From Sympetrum striolatum (Eukaryota; Arthropoda; Insecta; Odonata; Libellulidae), in contig OX388345.1 of the NCBI GenBank assembly GCA_947579665.1, forward strand, positions 36,299,849 to 36,363,848: a stretch of DNA of 64,000 nt. The letters are read 5' to 3'. Shown piece by piece: positions 54,816-64,000 of the stretch. Position 1 is the stretch's first letter, and the number at the start of each line of letters is the position of its first letter. A program made the position numbers and the translations under genes. The notes beneath the pieces are model-generated. The model did not search any database. It had not been told where the DNA came from and saw only the letters and a program-made list of their open reading frames with translations.

Positions 54816-57800
54816 TACCATTTCGCAAACGAAGGGATTACATATTTCTTGGGTTCATTTACAGCAGAAATTAATGTCACAAATTGTATATAAGTTATGC
54901 AGGAATTGTAATAAATGTATAATAAAATCGAATTATGAAGTTAAACTTTCGATTTTAACGTTCAAAATTAAAAACCTATTCGGACTGTACTAATGGTTAC
55001 ACCATTGTTTCAATTATGCAAAAAAATCCTCTATGTCACGTCAAGCTTTGAAATTTTTGGAGAGGATAATAAAGCCCCGGATATTGGACGTTATAAGCCG
55101 ACTGTGAGTTTGACCAGGAACTCCCGGAGCGCTCCCCATTGCTCACGAAAAAGTTTTTATCTGAACAATTCTCAGAATATTTAAACACTGCTATGCACGA
55201 ATATGTTTAAGGTTTCACTCTTTATATAAATACAAAAAATTGATATTTTGAAGTTGAGAATGGTATGTAAGCACTTAAAAAAGCGTTAGTAAATTCACGA
55301 TGAAATATTGCTCTTTCGTTGAGATTAATTTTTCTATTTCTACACCACGAATTTAATTAAATATTAAATGCCTTTTTGTTCGCAAAATGTCCAACTGCTC
55401 TAACAAGCTGATATGTATCATATCACTACAAACTGTTTTAATATCGTATTGGTTGATTGCGTACTCACGTTAGTGATCTACATTTCTGTTCATTAAAGTA
55501 ACTACATTCGGTAAAGAATAAGTGTCGTAGGATAAATCGTTTTCGAGAGTTTAGTTGAATTGGTTGTCCATTTCGTGTTTTTGCTCTTGTTTGGAAAATA
55601 TCTTTGGATCCGAAGTCGCACATAATTTCCGTCCCTATTATTTGCTGTTGATTTCAGGAAAGACAAAGCGATGGCCCTTCCAAAGCATCGGGTGAGATTT
55701 GTATCCGTTATCCATCGTACGTGTCTATTGAATGGGGAATGGATGCGATTGATGGCTCGGCTCGATTTCATTGAGTGATATGGTGTTACGTCACGATTAA
55801 TAGATTCCGCAGATCGTTACGCATGAGTTAAAGGTCGTTGATTGATAGGGCCTTGATTGGAATGATTGTTTCGTTTTTATGGCCGAAATCTATTTCCATA
55901 ATCGACATCAAGATTGGGATAACCCACTGAAAAGTTATCTTTCTCTCATAACGTATCATGAGTTAAATAACAATCCGTCCTAGTAAATTAATAATGAAAC
56001 ATTATTTGTTAACTGAATTAATTTCTAGCGTTAAAGATTTTATATCAACCTATATAATAAAGCATTAAAACTTTAAAATTAAAAATTTTAAGAATTTTGA
56101 CTTAAATTACATTAAAAAGTTTAGTAAATGAGTAAATTTAGAATTCTAACATTTTAATAACTTAATATGTAATTTAATTTAATGGTATACAAGAATTTAG
56201 ACAACCTTTCTATAATTCGTATGTTTAGAACAGTTTTTGTTTACGCTCGTTACTAAGAAATGGGACTATCCTCAAGGACTGGTTGTTACGAATGCTGTTT
56301 TTTGTCGTCATCAGTACATCCAGTGTTTCCCATTAGTACATCCAGTATCCAGTGGTACAAAACGAAGGATTTTTCCCTTATCCATCTTAAGAGTATTCTC
56401 AGAAGGCATTCTTCTTTTGTACAAATATATTCTGCACACCGCCTGTCGGCGTTTTGGAGTAGGTGCGTGCATCATGACTATACTTTCCTAATCGTTACTT
56501 CTGTAATTGTTACTTTCATATATAGAAAATCTAGGAAAAATGAGTTATTGAAGTGATTGCTCATTATTGCACCATTTCATAAATATTTAAAACGTATCCT
56601 ATTGATAAATAGGAATGAACAATATATTTTATTCCACAAGGTTAATCTATCATCTCCACGTTCTGCTTTCTTTTTAAATGCTGTTATCAGCAAAATCCTT
56701 AGTTCACTATTAATGTGATAACTTAGATAGTTAATGACTACTAAAAATAGTAAGAGTCCGATTATGCTACTTTGCGGGACAACGTTAGTAAGTTTGCAAT
56801 TTTCTTGAAAATACTGAGGGATATGACATGTGGTAGCATATAAAAGTATATTTAATAATCACTGTCGTAATCTGGTACTCTGTGACCCTCAGGAAATCAG
56901 GTTTTATATGAATTATTATAGCAATAATGAAAGTTAATTTTTAAAGTATTTCAGAAACATTGATATATATCCTTGTGCGAGTCCTTTTCTAAACATAGTC
57001 AACACTTTTATGTTTTTATGAATGTTTTTATTTGAAACCTTGCACTGGAGATTGTTGGTTGTATTCCAATACTAAACTATAGCGCATTTAGTAATGCGTG
57101 GGCTGTCGAACATTAAGCCTTACTGATTAAGGAAGTGCTCGCCGTAAATCGATAAGCGCAGATAAAAATATCGGCTTTATCGCTCGCCTTTAGCCGAAGC
57201 CATAACGCTAGTCACAGATTGGGTGGCGCGCTTTTATTTTCAAACCGCCCAAAAGCGCGGTCAATTCGGCGCCCTCCCACGCTTTAGTGCCAATTGTATC
57301 CGATCGCCTCAGTTGACGGTATCAGCGTCTCCTAGCGCAGAACATATAGTCCTGCCAGTCCTATTTTCACGGCCCACAAGCGCGGTCGTTTCGGAGGGTG
57401 AGAAATAAAGGAGAAAGGGTCCAGATCGGGAACCGCCGTAAAAAAAGAATGGATATGGAGTATGGGAGAGGATAAGGGATCGGTCGAAGGGATGGGAGGA
57501 GCGGAGAAGAGTGTTCATCAGAGCATAGAGTGTGTTTCAAGGTCGTATCAGGGCAGTTCAAGTGCATGCAGTAGAGCGCTTCACAAGGAATAGCATGCAA
57601 ATTAATCCGGTGGTAGCATCTCTATGCCACCCGTAGCGGTGCCGATGGCATGGAAACAGAAAGGAAAAAACGAGAGACGATTGGATTTTGTTGGAAGTGT
57701 CCTCTAGATTGAGAGTAGATATTTTTACTCGTGCCTCGTAAATAATCGTTATAATTATAAGTTTTTTGTCACCACGCCCAGGGATGTAATTTTGTGAGGC

Positions 57801-58830
57801 CATATTTGGGAGGTTTTGTTGCCGGCTTCCGTGCTCTCTCTCGATGGAGACACGCGCTCGCTTATCGTGTTTTCAATTTTTCTTTTAATAAAAAACAGTA
57901 GATTCGGAAATCTTGAAATTTTTATTGTTGGCAGTCCAGATTATGCGTGGATTTTTACTTTTGTTTTTCATCTGGTGAGAAACTAATATATAAGAAAAAC
58001 TGGGTATATCTTTGTGCTAATCTGAATTCTGGATTAATTTCTTATTGGAGCTATAAATGATTGCTTGTCATCATCTCTGGTTTTCTTAATTCTTTTTGAT
58101 ATTTTGCCTTTGAATTTTGATTTATAACATTCAGATTTTGTGATTTTTCTATGATATAGACAGGTTTTAAAACTTTAATTTCCTTTTACGTTACGAAATG
58201 GGACGTATATCGGCATATTATCGATTACAATACCTTAATTATAATCACTCAAGCAGGATAATGGACATTTCCGGTGCATAATATAATGCTATGTAATTTT
58301 TAGTGTGTGTTCCATAATTATAGATGTCACAAGCATGTTAAAAACCAGAGGAGAAGTTTTTACTTAATTTCAAGAGTATTGAGTCTAATGAAAGCTTTGA
58401 AATGTTAGAAATATCTATGTTAGCTATCATGTTTTTCCTTCATTGCCATTACGTCTTATTTGAATTTTTTCAAAATTGAAAGCCGTAAAAGTCATTTGAA
58501 ATATTTCTAAATCTAACTTTGCTTATCCGGGTACATTGAAGTTACTGTATAACTAATCAAAAGTAATTATTTTTGTTCGGTTTCCTTGTTTAACATGTAC
58601 AGTAGTAGGCACTCGTAGACAACATGTACATTTTGCCTACGTAGAACCATAAAGATGGGGAACAGGTGGCAGATTTTCGAATCCGGTGCTCACAGTTGCT
58701 GGGTCACGATCGACCCTCAACGACCTAGTGAAAGATAGGTGTAGGAAATACGGAGAAGTTTCACTGCGGTTTGCCAGTAAAAAACGAGGATTACACCATA
58801 TTGGAGAGTTCAGCTTTTCTGCTCATTGGT
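54816..58830. other. Non-coding, with a CpG-rich block at about 57100-57650
   Basis: 57120-57400 is rich in GCGC and CGCC words and contains two GCGCGG-centred repeats (CCCAAAAGCGCGGTC at 57248, CCCACAAGCGCGGTC at 57374). No protein similarity. It could be a regulatory or promoter region. Confidence 0.4.
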
Positions 58831-58962
58831 TAGGTCTCCCGGATAATCATGTGGACAGCGCGTTTACCTTAGGTGAAAGCGGTCCCGGGTTCGATTCCCG
58901 GTAGGAGCCAATGTGCGAAATGACCTAAGCTGTCGAAGCACTTTTAACAATACTACTATTCA
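58831..58962 (+). repeat. tRNA-derived SINE, copy 4
   Basis: This is the best-preserved copy. TAGGTCTCCCGGATAATCAT covers the start and box A-like region, GGTCCCGGGTTCGATTCCCG contains box B, and TGTGCGAAATGACCTAAGCT then GTCGAAGCACTTTTAACAAT form the body. Confidence 0.72.
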
Positions 58963-61900
58963 TTACTTAAAATTTGCATAGGTAAAAGGGAATTCATTAC
59001 GAGGAATCGTATGGTTACATCTTTTCGCTTTCTTTATCAAACTTCTCTAAGGAGCATATACGGTATTAACTGGTTTTACAACAGCATATATAATCAATAT
59101 AATTTTTGCTGGAGTTAAAAATATAATGATCATATATCAAAGGAATTTTTCATGATTATCAATTCAGTACACTATAAGTATACAGGACATATTGTAATGA
59201 GTATGCATTATTCATTAATGAATCTTATCTTTAACAAAGGTTAGCACTAAATTTTAAGCCTCGACAAAATCTTGAAGGGCTGCTTTGTCTCCATTACGCT
59301 TATTTTAAGAGATACGATTAGAAAATAAGATGATATTCGATATGTTTTCATATTTTTCTTCACCACTAACAGATTTTTAAGCCTGTTCGTATAGTTAGAC
59401 AGATTGTTAATTTTTTTGGAACTAGAACAGTGAATCTATTAGCACCATATTACAATTAGTAGTTATAATTTCTGATTAGTAAATTGTTGTATACCAAGAG
59501 AGGGAAAAAAAGAAACTGCTTGCATTAATTGTAGTCGGAAAAGGGCATGGAAAACGTATCCTATTTTTGAATAAGGTGAAGGCTAAATGTTAGGCCACAA
59601 CAACATCTTGAAGGGCTGCTTTGTGCTTATCACGCTAATTTTAAGAGGTACGATTAGTAAATAAGAGGATATATATGTTATGTTTTTCAGTTTCATCGAT
59701 TAAATTATGATAGTATGTTAGCAAAGCTGTCTGCTAATTTCCATCTGGAGTTGGAAAAAAAAATAATTTAGAATTATTGTTAACTTAGAAGAGAGTAATT
59801 GTATGGAAAATGGCAATGTTTTAATCCCTAGAAATATTTCGATATCATTCAGAAATTATTGATTCAGTGAAGTAAGAAGAAATTTATTCGCTAAAACATT
59901 GAATTTGCAATATAAGCTAGACTTATTATGCCAAAGATTATACGAGGAAAATCGGAACTGTTTTTTTACGAAGACTTGCCGACTTTCTAGTCATTTCGTG
60001 GGCGTAAACAGAGACATCCAAAAAGCAGTTTGTACGCGCTCAAAGAGAACGGAAGGCAAGTGAAGATGGGGCTTGAAGTGTGAAGCAGTTTTAAAATGAA
60101 CGATTCTTTTTGGGGAGACCTTGAAACAGTTTGGGACGGACGTGATGCGGTTTGTAACGATAGAGCATAGGCGTCCCTGAGATGGGCACCGTGAGATGTT
60201 GCAGGAAAGGATGCTGTACTCCTTGGAGGGCCGTGGATGAGGTGTGGAGTGGGATGAAGTGGACTATATAGTAGGACTTGAGAGGGGCACTTTGGAGGTG
60301 ACGAGTGGTGCGGGAATTGAACGAAATGAGAAGTAAAATGGGAGTATACAATTTCTTCGAAAACAAATTCTTTGAAAGCGAATCCGTCGAAAACGACTTC
60401 TTCGAACAATAAATTCCTTGAATGGCAAATTAGATCGAAAATATTCCACTTTAATGAATCTGAATTTTCACAAAATTTATATTGAAGGAATTGATTCAGA
60501 GTTAAAAATATATTCAGTAAGTTGAGTTTTTGTTATGTTGGAATGTTAAATAATGGTTAATGTGTAATTTAATTAGGTTCATGTTCAGATTCTCGACAAT
60601 TTATGTAATTAATTTTAACTCCGAATTTGTTCCTGTTATATTATTTCTTTCCATTATCTGCTTGTAATCGTATTTCTGTAACCTATCTAGCTATGAAATA
60701 TATCAGAGAAACTAGTTGATTTCAGTTGTCGAATTCTGACCTTGCCTTCTTTGCACGAAGAGCAAATTAGGGCAGATTTAATTTTTGGCGATACCGATTC
60801 TCTCTGCGGTTGGAAACAGTGTGGACATTTCTGGAACTGTGGTTGTGGTTCTACGTGGATACAATTGCTAAATATTCAACAAGTATAGGAGATAAAATCC
60901 TTTTTGTGTCGAAATATTAATAAATTCCAAGTCTATAAAATCATCTAGAATAACCTTCATGAATTCTTAATAGTATGAAATCTGTCACCGCTGTTAACAC
61001 TGTCTGAAAATACTTCCAGAATATGAAAAATTTCAGTTGACGAAGCATTGATTTGTTATATTGAGAGTTACTAGCTGGAAAGAAGGAATTGCTTGTATAT
61101 TTAGTCGAGGAATATTATCCAGGAATCACAAAATGGTTTCCTCAATGCTTAGCGTAATTGTTATGATAAATTTATATGAAATTCATTTAAAACATTGTAT
61201 TTATGTAAATACATCAATTCCAATACTGATCTGGAGTCCATAAGTTCTATCGTTGAACTTTATTAGGTAACTAATTGAGGTCTGAAAGAAGAGGTTGTAT
61301 AAACAGTCTAAAATTTATCCAAGGTATTTCTACGGATATCAGAGTTAATTGGTTGCAAAATTTAAGCCGTCATATGACGATATATTGTTCTAATTTGATG
61401 GAATCTAGGTTTAGATTCCCTCCAGTTTACAAAGAGAATTTTGATAATTCTCTCCTTGTTACAGCATTGGTAGAATTAATGGTAATATATGACAGGTAAA
61501 GCACTTTTGTAATCTTAATGGAGTCTTAAAATTCTTATGAACTTATTGCTACATTTGCGGAAACTTAAACGATTAAAAAAACATTTTTTATCACACTTTA
61601 ACTATAAGGAAAATTTTCAGCAGAACTTCAGAAAAAAATCTTTATTTTATCAATAAAAATATGATTGCGTGAAATTTTTTAGTCAAAACTTTATTGTTTT
61701 ACACTTCACTCAAAGACCAGAAGTCGTTGAAGAATTTTGTCCTAAACGCTTTTACCATGAAATCTATCCTTTAATTGAATCGACGCTTTAAAAACAGTGG
61801 AGTCTCATATCAAAGCCTCACAGGCATGTGTACGTGACGGCCACCTCATTTACAGGAGGATTCAGCTCTCATCACTTGGTCATTATTTCACTTAATAATC

Positions 61901-64000
61901 AACCGTGGAAGCCTCTAATTCATTTATAGACGCTTGTTTGTCGTGGGTCCGCAATCACAGTTTACGGTCAGGGGAGGAGAAGGCATAAAAGGGAGCTAGT
62001 TAGAATCATTAATACGATGCCTCGGGGCTCTCCTCCAAAATGCCCCCGGGGGGTCCATGGGAAGGTGAGGGAGGGGTGAGAAGTTATGGGAGGACGTAGC
62101 GATTTGTGTGGGTGACTGCTCCCGGTTACTGAATACGCTCCCTGGCATTTTCCAGTGAGATTAGGAAAGAGAGGTGTATTGGGTTCCTGGAGGGAGGAAG
62201 GAATCTGCCGACTTAGAAATTTCCTAATTGATCGCTTCATAATTAGACGGATTAATGGATTTCTCGCCGAGATTTAATATGGAATGGGATGGAGTCTAGG
62301 CTGATGGAATTCGATTTTTGCTTAAGTAGCTATCAACCTGTTCTGCTGGTTGATATGCTGGCGGTGCGCTGTTGCAGATTAATCGAAATTTCTTGTTGGG
62401 GAGACTTCAATTTTGCGGGTAAAAAGAGAAAGGAGGGTTGTTTTATAGTTTCTCTTTAATCAAGGAAAATCGAGAAAAAATCACGAGAATTCCGTAAGGG
62501 AAATTTTGGAAAATAACCATGAGATGGAGTGCGCTTTAAACCAATTTGTATTCTTAAAGTGTTAAAGTCTGCTCAGATTCTCCAGCTAAACAGTAATATA
62601 GACTTATAGTATTTTGGAAAAATTTTGAAAACTTGCGTTTCATTTATTTATTTATTCAGCTCTGTTGAATACATTCAGGTAAAACACTACAGTATAGTAA
62701 ATGTCATTTATTTTAAGGTGGAAAATTTAGTTAAAAATTTAAAGGTACTTAGAATCAAGGTGTAAAAAGAAACTATTTCGGAATACCTTACCAGGACTCG
62801 TGTAAGTTGAATTTAATGCAGTATTTGCACGTTGTTGTTTTCTTACTTGTACCTGTACCTGAACAATATTCTTGATCTTTATAACTTCCATTTCTCAGAT
62901 TCATATGTCAAAAAAAATGTTTGCACTTTAAAATAAATAAGTACGACTTTATTTTGAACAAAATCGCGAATTATTACTCGTACGTTAAACCCTTAAATTA
63001 AATTAAGGAAGTAGGGTGATACACGTAGAAAGTCATAAGATAATCAAGAAAAAAATTCAAACGGTGCCATATATTTCATATTGAATGTATACAATACCAT
63101 ACTGAAAAATTAGCTATTACTGAATATTAATATTTAATAACGAAAAAAAACATACGCTCTATGAAAACACTGTCGAAAGGAAGGGGTGAGAAGAGCCTAG
63201 TAAAGAGTTAGCATAGTAAACAGAATAACTTGTGGAATCTTAGAAGACGGCGAGCTTTCCGAGTTGATAAAGGGCTTCCAAAACGCCAGGCCAGCAACTT
63301 GTTGGTCGTAACCATAAAAGTGTGGGAAAAACGCAAGTGTTAGAAGAGCACATTTGGATATCCTTTAAGTTCATAAAGAGGAATGCTGTTTACTTTTTGT
63401 GCTTTTCAGTTATTCAGGAGAGCTTAAGCAAGTAAATTACGTCATAGGGCGCATATTTTACCGAGAAGTGTTAACCATTGTGATTCCTATCTCCTTCTTA
63501 TGAAATTAAATTAATAGGCATGAAATATATTGGTGGATGCAAAAGGCCCTATAATTGTAAAGTTAATTAGGGGGTTTAATCAGTGTAAAACTGAGGTGGG
63601 GAGCCGTTTCCTCATGCGACCTTTTGCAGGGTTCAGCGAGGTCTTCTTTCTTCGTAACTATTGCAACAAATTCAATCATTGAAATTATTTCGTTTCTCAC
63701 ATCGTCTTCTTTTATTTTAGTAGGAAAGGAAATTAAAAAATCCTTTTACGTTTGCCTGGGTATTATGGGCTATATTTGTAAATTTGTTTCTTGATTTACA
63801 ATTTCCGCATTAAACGAATGGAAAATGTAAAATACGTTACTCAAGTGCTATCTGAAGGTTTTTCATGTAGTGTAATTGTATCTAGTACAGCATGACATCA
63901 GGTGGCCTTCCAATGAAAGAAGGTCCCCTTCTTTTGGATTGAGATATTCTCGGCAAATTTTCAGGATTTAATTGTTTCATTTTAATAACCGTTAATAATA
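58963..64000. other. Non-coding, no gene recognised
   Basis: The (TTCGAAAAC)-like degenerate repeat at about 60355-60420 and the GC-richer block 61930-62230 are the only departures from AT-rich unique sequence. A near-duplicate phrase (CATCTTGAAGGGCTGCTTTG) occurs at about 59268 and 59603. Confidence 0.4.

Noticed and set aside
59987..60409. 140-codon open frame, minus strand
   Set aside because: The front part translates a degenerate TTCGAAAAC-type repeat; the rest is Ser/Pro/His-rich without similarity, and overlapping frames are equally open.

Overview
This is a piece of a eukaryotic, probably insect (at least arthropod), nuclear genome. It is AT-rich and gene-poor. Coding sequence is split into short exons with GTAAG-type donors, and the introns are full of decayed transposons. 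The invertebrate call rests on three things: the SLC6 transporter most resembles insect nutrient amino-acid or orphan SLC6 proteins, the Copia element has the initiator-tRNA-Met type of primer binding site, and the repeats belong to arthropod-typical families. I cannot name the species.

Layout. (1) 1-6.6 kb: three well-bounded, phase-compatible minus-strand exons (1049-1102, 1820-1930, 5003-5074), and upstream of them a Myb/SANT-like DNA-binding-domain exon (about 6267-6563). These probably form one uncharacterised gene that runs off the left edge. Its introns carry a Tigger/pogo-like element (2112-3496) and three degenerate copies of another MITE family. (2) 6.7-19.4 kb: repeat territory. 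It holds an inverted duplication of LINE 3' ends; a nested pair made of a THAP-exon transposon with 532-bp inverted arms (10633-15455), split by a Harbinger-like insertion (10757-12690) and carrying tandem Copia pol fragments; a perfect-TIR MITE (16372-16711); and a minus-strand LINE (about 17290-19400). (3) 21.9-39.2 kb: the main gene, an SLC6 sodium-coupled transporter on the minus strand. Twelve exons cover TM2 to the C-terminus with continuous reading frame. The exon(s) for the N-terminus and TM1 were not found in the window. Its introns hold a truncated Copia retrotransposon nested in another repeat, a hAT-like MITE, two adjacent piggyBac-like MITEs and LINE remnants. (4) 39.2-46 kb: upstream of the known SLC6 exons, with another copy of the Copia-host repeat, LINE RT tails and a near-perfect 49-bp-stem hairpin (44960-45073). 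(5) 46-64 kb: few recognisable transposons, visibly more CpG and purine-rich tracts, and a small tRNA-derived SINE family. I see no coding exon here. It is either a long 5' intron or upstream region of the SLC6 gene, or intergenic.

Only the SLC6 gene has a confident function: Na+/Cl--coupled uptake of an amino acid or related solute across the plasma membrane. The Myb/SANT-like gene is probably a nuclear DNA-binding protein. I see no functional link between the two. Many of the transposon calls rest on visible target-site duplications and terminal repeats, and in one case on an internal empty site.
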